Origin: Diogma glabrata | Lineage: Eukaryota > Arthropoda > Insecta > Diptera > Cylindrotomidae | Assembly (NCBI GenBank): GCA_963693315.1 | Contig: OY856187.1 | Location: 115,986,843-116,050,842, forward strand | Reading direction: 5' to 3' | Length of the DNA stretch: 64,000 nucleotides | Shown: piece after piece, positions 34,830-46,538 of the stretch | Numbering within the stretch: the stretch's first letter is position 1 | How the letters are laid out: every line of letters begins with the position of its first letter | The notes under the pieces: model-generated | The model's input: the letters and a program-made list of their open reading frames with translations, nothing else | Told to the model about the DNA's origin: nothing | The model's database searches: none | Translations under genes and position numbers: made by a program

Positions 34830-36260
34830 TTTGTCAAAAAAATGTTGAGATTTTTATTTATTTTTGTACCTAATTTTTTGGAAAAAAAATAAAATTTATT
34901 GTTTGTTGGAAATGAAATTTTATTATTATTATTGAGAATTATGGCATTATAAGGTTGTCAAAAAAATGTTGTCAAGTGTGTCAATAGAAAGATTTTTATT
35001 TATTTTTTTACCCAATTTTTTGGAAAAAAAATAAAATTGTTTGTTTGAAATGAAATTACTTCGGTTTTATTATTATTATTGAGAATTATGGCATTATAAG
35101 TTTGTCAAAAAAATGTTGTCAAGAGTGTCAAAAAAAAGATTTTTATTTATATTTTTACCCAATTTTTTGGAAAAAAATAAAATTGTGTGGTTGAAATGAA
35201 ATTTTTTATTATTATTGAGAATTATGGCATTATAAGTTTGTCAAAAAAATGTTGTCAAGTGTGTCAAAATAAAGATTTTTTATTTATTTTTTTACTCAAA
35301 TTTTGGGAAAAAAATAAAATTGTTTGTTTGAAATGAAATTACTTCGGTTTTATTATTATTATTGAGAATTATGGAATTATAAGTTTGTCAAAAAAAATGT
35401 TGTCAAGTGTGTCAAAAGAAAGATTTTTATTTACTTTTTACCCAACTTTTTGGAAAAAATTAAAATTGTTTGTTTGAAATGAAGTTTTATTATTATTATT
35501 GAGAATTATGGCATTATAAGTTTGTCAAAAAAATGTTGTCAAGTGTGTCAAAAGAAAGATTTTTATTTATTTTTTACCCAATTTTTTGGAAAAAAATAAA
35601 ATTGTTTGTTTGAAATGAAATTACTTCGGTTTTATTATTATTATTGAGAATTATGGCATTATAAGTTTGTCAAAAAAATGTTGTCAAGTGTGTCAAAAGA
35701 AAGATTTTTATTTACTTTTTTACCCAACTTTTTGGAAAAAATTAAAATTGTTTGTTTGAAATGAAGTTTTATTATTATTATTGAGAATTATGGCATTATA
35801 AGTTTGTCAAAAAAATGTTGTCAAGTGTGTCAAAAGAAAGATTTTTATTTATTTTTTACCCAATTTTTTGGAAAAAAATAAAATTATTTGTTTGAAATGA
35901 AATTACTTCGGTTTTATTATTATTATTGAGAATTATGGCATTATAAGTTTGTCAAAAAAATGTTGTCAAGTGTGTCAAAAGAAAGATTTTTATTTACTTT
36001 TTTACCCAACTTTTTGGAAAAAATTAAAATTGTTTGTTTGAAATGAAGTTTTATTATTATTATTGAGAATTATGGCATTATAAGTTTGTCAAAAAAATGT
36101 TGTCAAGTGTGTCAAAAGAAAGATTTTTATTTATTTTTTTACCCAAGTTTTTGGAAAAAAATAAAATTGTTTGTTTGAAATGAAATTTTTTATTATTATT
36201 GAGAATAATGGCATAAGTTTGTCAAAAAAATGTTGTCAAGTGTGTCAAAAAATGATTTCA
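34830..36260 (+). repeat. Satellite array, ~140-150-bp units (~10 copies)
   Basis: Each unit has GAATTATGGCATTATAAG, TTTGTCAAAAAAATGTTGTC, AAGTGTGTCAAAAGAAAG, TTACCCAATTTTTTGG and (TTA)n. Alternate units share variants (an extra TTACTTCGG block), hinting at a ~290-bp higher-order period near 35040-36060. Confidence 0.9.
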
Positions 36261-36339
36261 TTTATTTTTTAGCCAATTTTTTGGAAAAAAAATGTAGCTG
36301 TTTTTATGACGTAAATGTAATTGAAAATGAAATTGGACA

Positions 36340-36785
36340 TGGAAATTTTTGAATTTGTTATAGTTTTTGAAATATTTTTGGAATTTTGAAAAAGTTTGTA
36401 TTTTTGATTTTGTAATAATTTTTGCAATATTTTTAGAATTTCGGAAAAAGTTTTAATTTTTGATTTTGTAAGAATTTTTGGAATATTTTTAGAATTTTGA
36501 AAAATTTTTAATTATTGATTTTATTATAATTTTTGGAAATTTTGAAAAAATTTTCAATTTTTGATTTTGTAATAATTTTTGCAATATTTTTAGAATTTTG
36601 GAAAAAGTTTGAATTTTTAGAATTTTTGGATTATTATTGGAGTTTAGAAAAAGTTTAAATATTTGATTTCATTCTAATTTTTGGAATATTTTTGGAATTT
36701 TGAAAAAGGTTTCAATTTTTGATTTTGTTATAATTTTTGCAATATTTTTAGAATTTTGAAAAAAATAGAATATTTGAATTTTATA

Positions 36786-36834
<49 letters not shown>

Positions 36835-37140
36835 GAATTTTGAAAAAAGTTTCATTTTTTGATTTTGTAAGAATTTTTGGAATATATTTAGAATTTTGAA
36901 AAATTTTAAATTTTTGATTTTATTATAATTTTTGGAATTTTGAAAAAAGTTTTAATTTTTGATTTTGTAATAGTTTTTGCAATATTTTTAGACTTTTGGA
37001 AAAGTTTGAATTTTTAAGAATTTTAGGAATATTATCGGAATTTAGAAAAAGTTTAAATATTTGATTTCATTCTAATTTTTGGAATATTTTTTCAATTTTG
37101 AAAAAGTTTGATTTTATTTAGTTTAACAATATTTTTGGAA
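36340..37140 (+). repeat. ~60-bp minisatellite array with (AT)n
   Basis: Same unit type as at 28550. An (AT)n tract at 36782-36831 interrupts it. Confidence 0.85.
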
Positions 37141-37379
37141 TTTTGATTACAATTTTCCGGCAACGTACTGATGTTTCGTGTTAGTTTTGTAATAAATTTT
37201 TAAACAGAGATAAAAAATACTTGTACTTTAACAAAGAGTTATGTTTGATATACATCGCTGCCCAAAACTAAAAACCATGTCCTCGTGAAAGTTTTTTGCC
37301 TAAAACTATATCAAAATCCTTTACCCAGACTGAAGTCTTGATATCTCAGAGCTGTGAGATTACAGCCCCTCCATTTTTT

Positions 37380-38040
37380 TCAATTGCGAATAACTCGAAA
37401 AATATCGATCTATGGAAAAAACGATTAAGAATACTTTCACTTAAAATGTGTCTTTTAATTTATTTTCGGGGTTATTTTGAGTGAAAAAAATCCACCCCCG
37501 AGAAGGGTGGCATCCCCAGGGTCACCAGGGTAAAAGCGCAAATCATCGCTATGTCACCTTTGATTTTTGAGTCATCCCTTAACTATTCAGCAAATTTCAA
37601 GTTAATTGGTCAAGCTTTAAAGAATTCAAACCCGAAAACGTTTAGTTCTGCACTATTTGTTCAAATGAAAAAGAATAACAAATTTTTCAGTTATTAATTA
37701 AAAGCTGATGTTCACATTTCAAAACTTCGTGAATTAAGTTGTTTAGGATATTTTCAGCTGGTAGTAGGTGTATCGTTGTTTGGCAACAACTATTTGTCCA
37801 ACGCTTGCCCATGAACAAAAGACTTGATTTAAAAGAAAATTTTACAATCGATGTCGAAATAAATAGAATAAAAATTTCCAGCATTGTTTATTATTATTTT
37901 GATGCCGATTATTTACATTGCTGTGCACTATTTTTATTTTAATTTTATGTATTTTTCTATTTTGCTGAACATAATCAACACTATAATTTTTTAATGTTTC
38001 GTCATTTATTTTTAATTTTCGTCAATTATGATTTTTTTGT
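37380..38040. other. Spacer between family A copy 2 and hAT-4
   Basis: AT-rich. ACTTCAAAACTTCGTGAATT-like words are seen but no gene or element end is supported. Confidence 0.35.
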
Positions 38041-38389
38041 CTGACTATGTTGCAGTGATGCCAGAGTTTTAAAAATGAATTTCCCGTAGACGTGTCGAAA
38101 ATTCCCGATTTTTCCCGTTTCCTTAAGAAAAAAATCTCTCAAAAATTCCCACTAAGCTTCCAATAAAAACGAGTACATATATATAAATTTAATTGTGTAT
38201 TGGAAAAACTTCAAAACAACAATACTAAAAAATAGAAACTTCGGTTCAAATACAATAATTATATTAACTTTAAAAGTTTGACTCATTAGTAATGCTCAAA
38301 TTTTTAAAGTTACACATTTAAGTTTGCTATAAATTTGATGATGTTATTAACGATAAGTGCTTCTCAATTGTCTCAAATGTCAAACTGTT

Positions 38390-38890
38390 TATTACAAAGC
38401 ACAAGCAGTTAAGCACTCTTCCCCAATTCGGTTACGTTTCTTAACCTTGATATCCGTCACCATTAAAAATGCTCGCTCAATATCCGCATTTAAATGCGGC
38501 AAGATTAATATATAATTAGCACCTTTTCTTAAGTTAAAAACTAATTCTCCATTAATGATTTTTTCCATACTTTACAGAAATTTTCTACATTAAGATTTTG
38601 TAAATGTTTTTTTTCGTTAATTCAAAAGGTAGATCATTCCATTTGCTTCAAAACGATACTTATCACATGCAGGAGTGCAGGAAAAATCAGTCGAAAGTTT
38701 ACAGAGTTTTCAGTTGGAGATATTTTTAGCCACTTTAGGATTTAGGAACTCAACTGTTTTTAAAAACTTGTCATTTATAGGAAATTTTTGAAAAAGTTTA
38801 TAAATGCATTTCTTAATAAATTGGCCACAATTGTTTCGCATATTTAATTTTTGTTCTACTGATAGATAGCATAATTTTCCAGATTATTGA
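38390..38890 (-). pseudogene. hAT-4 transposase C-terminal remnant
   Basis: Minus-strand pieces read KCIYKLFQKFPINDKFLKTV, EFLNPKVAKN and, after breaks, LPHLNADIERAFLMVTDIK followed by VKKRNRIGEECL. This is the order leading into the hAT dimerisation domain. Stops interrupt it. Confidence 0.7.
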
Positions 38891-38946
38891 AATTTAAATA
38901 TTCCTTAAATTCAGCTCATACTTCTAAATCTTCGACGGTAAGTTTA

Positions 38947-39479
38947 CCCTGGTTAAACATTCCAATTCAAACCTATTGAATCCTATTAAATCCAATATAA
39001 TTTCAATAGGATTAAATCGGATTGAATTGGTTTGATAGGAAGACTTCGATCTGCCAATTAAAATTCAATCAAAATGAATGGAATTCAACAGGAAAAGAGG
39101 TTCTGTAGGATTCTAATGTAAATTTTCAATTGAATTTCAATCGGAAATTAAGAGATTCAAAAGGAAAAAAGAACTTAGAAAAAAATTAAACAATCTTATG
39201 AATTTAACAGGATTTAATTGGAAAAGATTTAATAGGAATGAATAGGATTAATCGGAATTCTGCAATGGAAATTTCCAATTAATTCCTATTTATATACATT
39301 TCCTGTAGAATCCTATCCATTCCGGTTGAAAAATAAAATAGAGATATTTAACAGGAATGAATAGGATTGTATTGGAAATAGATTTTTTGAATAGGAATTA
39401 ATTGAAAATTCCCAATGCAGAATTCCGATTAATCCAATTCATTTTTTTAATTGGTTTCAATTGGAATGTTTATCCAGGG
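38947..39479. mobile_element. 533-bp MITE, TA-flanked, CCCTGG ends
   Basis: CCCTGGTTAAACATTCCAAT at the left and, inward from the right, CCCTGGATAAACATTCCAAT, flanked by TA (38945-38946, 39480-39481). The interior consists of AATAGGATT/AATTGGAAT words. It is nested in hAT-4 and partly duplicated at 40262-40790. Confidence 0.85.
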
Positions 39480-40227
39480 TAGTGTTATCATTCACTAATC
39501 TTTCAGATGTTGAAATATTATTTTAGAATATTTCGTCTACAGTTTTAGGTTTGAGCTAAAGTCGTGCATTCACATACAACAGAAACAGAAACCGAAACTG
39601 AAACTGAAAATTTTCAGTTTCTAATTTGGTTGACGGTGGTGAATAATAAAACAGAAACGGAAACCGAATTTTATTTGTTATCCATTATGAATAATAAAAT
39701 TGAAGAATAACAAAAACAAATAATTTTTGTTTATTAAACCTATTTATTAAATTCAAAATTCAAAGCTTTTGTTATCACAATTCAAAGTAATAATTAATAT
39801 TATGTGACAGTTTCTGGTCATGTGACAGTTTCGGTACTGAAACAATTAAATTTTAATTGTTTCCGTTTCAGACAAAACAGACGAATTTTCCGTTTCTGTT
39901 TCTTTTTCTAAATTCGGTTTCTGTTTCAGTTGCTGTCAAATTACTTCATACAAAATTTAAACTGTTTGATATTTCATGTATTTTTGAATTCACTTTTTTC
40001 AGTATTATGCTGAATAATCAACACATTTTATATCAGCCTCATCTATTTCCGCACCCATTCGTTCATTTTCATTTTTTTAACCTTCCTTAACTTTAAGGAA
40101 TAGTAAACTTAAAAAAAATTTGTTTTTCGGCAAACGGTTGTTAAATTGAACTTTGCTGCCGGAGAAGGCTAAAGTCTTATTTTTTTGACGTTATTTTATT
40201 ATTTTACGGCGACAGAAAAAGTAACTC
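38951..40227. repeat. 1277-bp tandem duplication, first copy
   Basis: Direct repeat of 40262-41538 with only a few differences (for example TTGACGG/TTGACAG). It starts inside the left end of the CCCTGG MITE. It also holds a GAAACAGAAACCGAAACTG-type stretch. Identical 77-codon frames in both copies are by-products. Confidence 0.9.
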
Positions 40228-40261
40228 CTAGTAAACTCCTAGTAAGTAACCTAGTAAACTA
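40228..40261. other. 34-bp junction filler of CTAGTAA words
   Basis: Between the two copies lies a run of CTAGTAAACTC and CTAGTAAGTAAC words, not found beside the outer ends. It resembles templated filler at a repair junction. Confidence 0.7.
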
Positions 40262-41538
40262 GGTTAAACATTCCAATTCAAACCTATTGAATCCTATTAA
40301 ATCCAATATAATTTCAATAGGATTAAATCGGATTGAATTGGTTTGATAGGAAGACTTCGATCTGCCAATTAAAATTCAATCAAAATGAATGGAATTCAAC
40401 AGGAAAAGAGGTTCTGTAGGATTCTAATGTAAATTTTCAATTGAATTTCAATCGGAAATTAAGAGATTCAAAAGGAAAAAAGAACTTAGAAAAAAATTAA
40501 ACAATCTTATGAATTTAACAGGATTTAATTGGAAAAGATTTAATAGGAATGAATAGGATTAATCGGAATTCTGCAATGGAAATTTCCAATTAATTCCTAT
40601 TTATATACATTTCCTGTAGAATCCTATCCATTCCGGTTGAAAAATAAAATAGAGATATTTAACAGGAATGAATAGGATTGTATTGGAAATAGATTTTTTG
40701 AATAGGAATTAATTGAAAATTCCCAATGCAGAATTCCGATTAATCCAATTCATTTTTTTAATTGGTTTCAATTGGAATGTTTATCCAGGGTAGTGTTATC
40801 ATTCACTAATCTTTCAGATGTTGAAATATTATTTTAGAATATTTCGTCTACAGTTTTAGGTTTGAGCTAAAGTCGTGCATTCACATACAACAGAAACAGA
40901 AACCGAAACTGAAACTGAAAATTTTCAGTTTCTAATTTGGTTGACAGTGGTGAATAATAAAACAGAAACGGAAACCGAATTTTATTTGTTATCCATTATG
41001 AATAATAAAATTGAAGAATAACAAAAACAAATAATTTTTGTTTATTAAACCTATTTATTAAATTCAAAATTCAAAGCTTTTGTTATCACAATCCAAAGTA
41101 ATAATTAATATTATGTGACAGTTTCTGGTCATGTGACAGTTTCGGTACTGAAACAATTAAATTTTAATTGTTTCCGTTTCAGACAAAACAGACGAATTTT
41201 CCGTTTCTGTTTCTTTTTCTAAATTCGGTTTCTGTTTCAGTTGCTGTCAAATTACTTCATACAAAATTTAAACTGTTTGATATTTCATGTATTTTTGAAT
41301 TCACTTTTTTCAGTATTATGCTGAATAATCAACACATTTTATATCAGCCTCATCTATTTCCGCACCCATTCGTTCATTTTCATTTTTTTAACCTTCCTTA
41401 ACTTTAAGGAATAGTAAACTTAAAAAAAATTTGTTTTTCGGCAAACGGTTGTTAAATTGAACTTTGCTGCCGGAGAAGGCTAAAGTCTTATTTTTTTGAC
41501 GTTATTTTATTATTTTACGGCGACAGAAAAAGTAACTC
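40262..41538. repeat. 1277-bp tandem duplication, second copy
   Basis: Second copy, offset 1311 bp. It lacks the first four bases of the MITE end. A further ATTTTTACGGCG word repeat follows (41538-41605). Confidence 0.9.
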
Positions 41539-43199
41539 GTATTTTTACGGCGTCAGAAAAAGTGTAGTGATTTATTTCAATATTTTTACGGCGACAGTAA
41601 AAGTAACATAAAATAAGATTTAAATAATTTCCTTGTTATTTTTTCAAACAAATTGTATAACTACTCCAAGAAAAATAACTAATATTTTGATTGGATTATA
41701 AAATTTTGAAATGAAAAGTTGCTTTGATAAAAAATTTTGTTTATACAAATTTAAATGTTTTTACTTTTTTGGAAGTAACTTTGACGATAATAAATCAAAT
41801 TTATAAAAATTTTGATGTATTAGTTTCATATTTATACAAAATTTAAACGTTTGCCGAAAAATTAGTGTATTTAATTCGGAACTAAAGTGACTTTTTCTGT
41901 TTCATCTATAATTGCCAAACTATAAACACAACACAAAAAGTAGCACTTTAGCTCCTAATTAAATAATATACTATTATTTACTGTATAGAAAACTATACAC
42001 AGAAAAACAACGTTGTACCTGTAATTTTGTAAAAATATATCACCTTTGATTTGAAATCACATTAGTTAACACTGCCAGCCGTTTTTGATATAGATAATAA
42101 AGGAAACCAACAAAACGAAAATTGGGTTTAGTTTAAATTTTAAAGCATTACGATACTGTATGTGATGAATGGCAAATGTGCAACACGCAATAAATCAATC
42201 AACCTTTAATTTAAAACGCTTCTACTATGAAATGTGAAAAATCCCGCACTTTCGAAGTTTTTCCGGTTTTCCCGTTTTATATAAAATATCCCACAAACGG
42301 GAAAAAGTCACGCAATCTGGCAACACTGCTATGTTGCTTTTTTTGTTTAATGTTCGGGTTCTGTTTGAAGAACTCACATTACTAATAGTACTAACATGTT
42401 GTGGAGACAATTATAATTATTATTATTTATGATTTATGCTTATATGTATAAGTGTGCGGTTTTTACTTTGCAACATAACGGAAGATCTTAGTGTGGCTTC
42501 CAAAGTCCTACCATTAACGCTCTACTTCAACTTTTTAAGGCTGTTATCCTCTATATTATGTTGGCTAATATCTTCTTCCAATGTTTATTCGAACGAAAGT
42601 TAATTCTTTTAAGGTCAATGTCAGCATCTCATGTTAGATTTTATTTCCCTCTAAATCCGACTCTCTGATAGTTTACTAACGTTAATTTTCTTTCCATTCT
42701 GATAAGAAATACATTCACTGAGCTGAGATTTACTCCAATTGATTGGCTCTAGCTTTTTTTATTTTACAAAGTACTACATCAGTAAAACTCGACTAAAATT
42801 ATTAAAAAGTCCAAGCGGCACGTATATATCCGCTAGAAATAGGTAAATTTCGAGATCAGACAGTTTTGTGTGCCAGTAGAATCTGATGTATCAGATTAGT
42901 TTAAACAACACAAACTAATTTCAAACAGATATCGAAAAAATTTTAAAAAGCAAATTAGCTACATATAAGCGAAACTATATCTATCCAATTTTGCAACAAA
43001 CAAATATCAAATCAAATACCACAGAATATGTGTGTGACAATTTATGACATAAATCTACGCTATATCATATGTCGTCCAATTACTGCAAAATATCAAAATA
43101 GTTTATTTCTAAGAAAAAAAATTAATTTCTTCTATTCAAACCTTTTTATTTTTTTTTCATTGACTATTATAAGGTTTTTGAAAATTGTAGTTATGGATT

Positions 43200-44170
43200 G
43201 TTGCAAACTTTTTTGTTGAAGCCAACAAGTCAAAAACCTCTAACTGCAGAGGTTTATATTTATAAGAAACGGATTAAAATGTTTCCACAAATTTTAAATT
43301 TATGAAGTTTTAAAAAATATTAGTATCCAAACGGCCGTTATAACGGATTAAAAAAACGAATTTTTTTTCTAGTATAAAGCCTCTAGTTCCTTAACCATGT
43401 GTCAGATTTTTCTGATTTACGAACTTGTCCAATATATTAATAAAACACACATGTTTACGGAAGGTTTTTTGATCTGGCTCTACAAATGCGACCGTGAGAG
43501 CGCCGGTTGATTCAAACGCATTTTGTGTTTTACAAGCTTTTTTGTTGAAGCCGCTCACTCAGAAACCTCCAACTGCAGAGGTCTTTTTTTTGAAAGAAAC
43601 TCATTAAAAAAGGCTTCAAAGATTCTAAATTTATGAAGTTCTTAAAAATATTAGAATCTAAACGGCCGTTATAACGGATCTAAAAAACAAAGTTTTTTCT
43701 AGTATAAAGCCTCTAGTTTCTTAACCCTGTGTCGGATTTGACTGATTTATGTACTTGTTCAAGATATTAATAAAACGCACGTTTAAAGAAAGGGTTTTTT
43801 GATCTGGCCTTACAAATGCGACCATGAGAGTGCCGGTTGTTTAAAAAAAAAATTTTTTTTTGCAAACTTTTTTGTTGGAGCCACTCACTCATGAACCTCT
43901 AACTGAAGAGGTCTATTTTTAAAACAAATTAATAAAAAAGATTCCAACACTTTTAAATTTGTTTTTTTTTTTAAATATTAGTATCCAAACGGCCGTTATA
44001 ACGGTTTTAAAAAATCAATTTTTTTTAGAAAATAGGCTCTAGTTCCTTAACCACGTGTCGGATTTTGCTGATTCACGAACTCGTCTGAGATATTAATAGA
44101 ATACACATGTACAGAAAATTTTTTTGATCTACCTCAACAAGTGCGACCGTGAGAGTGCCGGTCGTTTTCG
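43200..44170 (-). repeat. Tandem array, ~327-bp units (family B)
   Basis: GACCGTGAGAGCGCCGG and near variants at about 43489, 43818 and 44145. Each is preceded by AACGGCCGTTATAACGG and a CTCTAACTGCAGAGG-type block. Confidence 0.8.
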
Positions 44171-44184
44171 TTATATCTCATATC

Positions 44185-44186
<2 letters not shown>

Positions 44187-44257
<71 letters not shown>
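44187..44257. repeat. (AT)n microsatellite
   Basis: Uninterrupted AT run, the empty counterpart of the hairpin insertion site at 10516-12730. Confidence 0.95.
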
Positions 44258-44260
<3 letters not shown>

Positions 44261-44379
44261 TTTTTTTTGTTTTTTCGTCTCCGCTTATCATATATAGTCG
44301 TTTGGCACACAAATTTTTCCGAAATTCCGAGATGAAGCCGATTGCAATAGGTAGATTTTTATATGAAATCTACCTAAAA

Positions 44380-46424
44380 ACTGGTTTCAGTTACTGAGTT
44401 TACAAGGAGTCACACACAAAATAAAATTGAAGCATCTAGCGTTTTATTATTTCTTAACTGCCAAATCTATTATATTTTGTTTTGTGAGAATCACTAAATC
44501 ACAAAACTGAAAACTAAGTAGGAGCAAAAATGTAATAGTGGATATTCGGTGATATTAGAATTTGATATAATATAAAAATGAACCATTGAATATTACATTT
44601 ACTGTGGAGTGTGGACGTCTTGATAAACAATCAAAAATAAATTAAAATTCCTCTTATGCTTGGTATTATATAAATCAATGTTTTTGACGTCTGTAAACTT
44701 CAATATCTTTTTGAAAGTCGTAAACAGATTCGTAATAAAAATTGAAGTCATCTTAAGATAATCTCGTTTTATTATTCAATTTTATTAGTTTTCTTTATTA
44801 TTATAATATTATAACTGTTTGTTTAAAAACAATTACCAATCAATCTTCATCGTTTGTTAAACAACAACGTCTGGAATTTTATCTTGATTGTTATTACAAA
44901 AATTTTACATACCAGTATATAATATGATAATGGTAGCTGTATAATCTGCTTTCTTGGTTAAAATATTTGTGTTATCTACGTTTAATTATGAACAACAAAA
45001 GGCTTGTTTTTCCTATATATTTATCGAACAGACATTTTAAAACTATACTTCTTTTGTTTTAACATGTTATAAAGTAATTAGCTTTAGCACTTTACAGTGG
45101 CAGAGTCCATCAGCATATTAATTAATAATTATATAAATGGTTATTAAAATCGATGCAAAGAAAGTAAAGCGTTAGCAAAACTAACCCCGCTGATCAGTTT
45201 GATTTCGAAGTACCAAGTACCAAGAGATGTTTCTAAATTAATATTAATTTATTATAAAAGCAAATAAGAATTTAAGAACTTGCCCACCAACTTGTTACCA
45301 ACTATCCCAAAATGACCAAATCGTGGGATGAAACGATCTTCTCTCTATGTTATCTGACAAATTCACCCCTAAAGAATAAAATAAACGTAAATCGCTATTT
45401 AAAACAATTACCCTACTATCCATATCATCCAACCTACTATATTAGCGAATAAAATTAGCGAATAGAAAACAAAATATTTATAGAAAACAAAAACATTTTA
45501 CCTGAACGTGAAAATGACCGGACTATCGGATTGAACGTTGCACCTGCTATACTCTTAAAACTCAAGAAATAGAGACAGTGAAGTTTGGAACTGATCACTA
45601 ACTGGTCGGAAGTAAGACGCAGCGAATATTCAGAAAACATGTTCTGAATAGTTGCTTTTTATACTGTAGTGCGGTCATCTTTTTTTAAAAACAATTCAGA
45701 CCAGTCATGATCAGTTAGAAGATCTTCTCCATAGGAGTGCGTGGCGTATATACGTAGCGTATATACGTTTATAATCAATATAATACGTTGGCGAGAAGCA
45801 CACTTTCTTTGTTGCGCTAGAAGAGGTTATGAAATTAACGGATTACTAATAAAACCATAAACTATATTAAAATAAATATACCGTTTAAACATATCAGATC
45901 GCCATTAGCCATATTGTCAATGATAGTGTGACAATATTTTGTTTTATGACTTGAATAGAGCTCAGACTAGGACCAAAAACAATACTTTTCGACCTTGCCA
46001 TACATATCATTATTTTCGATTTTATTAATAATTTTGAGAATGGCGAATGTTAGTAATAGTATAGACTATTGATTGATGACTGATGCCATGTTATTGTAAT
46101 TACGAACAACTGCAGTTGTGGTTGGTGAATAAAATCTATTTTAGGATAAAAATGTGGATGAACTGATAAAACTTATTTTATGCAGAATAAATCGGTTCCA
46201 GTTGTCGTTAAACATTTTCTAACCATCTGTTAGCACTGCTGGCTTTAAAAAGCAATTTATGTGGATTCTACTGTATTTTTAACATCAATTTCTTAAACGT
46301 AAATTAAAACGTAACACAAAAAAGAAGTTTTTATATTCTTGTAGTTACATTCGTGTTTTCAATTTTTTATTTAGTTAGGAAACTAGCTAAACCAAAACAG
46401 TGCCAGTTGAACTGAGAAACGAAT
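44380..46424. other. Upstream region of the carboxypeptidase gene
   Basis: AT-rich, no gene recognised. A short direct repeat CGTATATACG at 45747-45770 (GCGTATATACGTAGCGTATA) is visible. The promoter must lie near 46300-46400, but no core element can be assigned. Confidence 0.4.
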
Positions 46425-46538
46425 ATGAATCTAACAGTTTTAATCTTAACAGTGATTTTAATTTATTTTAATGCTGATTTTTGTCGCTCTCAGTTATTTT
46501 TAACAAATAATTTGCCACATTGGGCTAGTAATGAAGAG
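46425..46538 (+). CDS. Carboxypeptidase exon 1: signal peptide
   Basis: The ATG at 46425 opens 38 codons: a hydrophobic signal peptide, then RSQLFLTNNLPHWASNEE. The donor is uncertain. GTTGGT at 46539 pairs in phase 0 with the strong acceptor TTTTTTTGTAG (AG 46612-46613). Alternatively GTAACA at 46543 pairs with the acceptor AG at 46622-46623, replacing GLRG by VG; both keep the frame. An in-frame ATG at 46626 in exon 2 would lack the signal peptide and is not preferred. Confidence 0.75.

Larger units (their letters stand above)
34495..37377 (+). mobile_element. Modular satellite-bearing element family A, copy 2 (largest array)
   Basis: It starts near AAAATGTATGTCTGTCTGTA (the ACTTCGGTCTG start is missing), then GGCCGGCCGTC and GATAACTGTACCGGAAGTGTG. 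It holds a 143-bp array (34830-36260), a 60-bp array with an (AT)n tract (36340-37140), and a 3' module ending CAGACTGAAGT, stem-loop CTCAGAGCTGTGAG, CCCCTCCATTTTT. Non-coding. Confidence 0.75.
38053..42328 (-). mobile_element. hAT-4: hAT element with nested MITE and internal duplication
   Basis: Ends CAGTGATGCCAGA (38053) and inward from 42328 CAGTGTTGCCAGA. Flanked by a perfect 8-bp duplication CTATGTTG (38045-38052, 42329-42336). Transposase remnants are on the minus strand near the left end. A 533-bp MITE and a 1.28-kb tandem duplication expanded the element. Confidence 0.9.
42815..44375 (-). mobile_element. Modular element family B, copy 2
   Basis: Reverse complement of 10397-14070 without the 2-kb hairpin. 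Its 3' end (here left) has CCAAGCGG...CCGCTAG, a clearer stem than copy 1, then AGGTAAATTT. The 5' end (right) is TAGGTAGATTT...AAATCTACCT at 44348-44375. The 320-bp array is at 43200-44170 and (AT)n at 44187-44257. Confidence 0.6.

Noticed and set aside
34830..36260. CRISPR-like regular repeat array
   Set aside because: Units are ~145 bp, AT-rich and diverged with no unique spacers; eukaryotic satellite.
39857..41401. Identical 77-codon frames at 39857 and 41168
   Set aside because: By-product of the 1.28-kb tandem duplication; composition follows the GAAACAG-type repeat.
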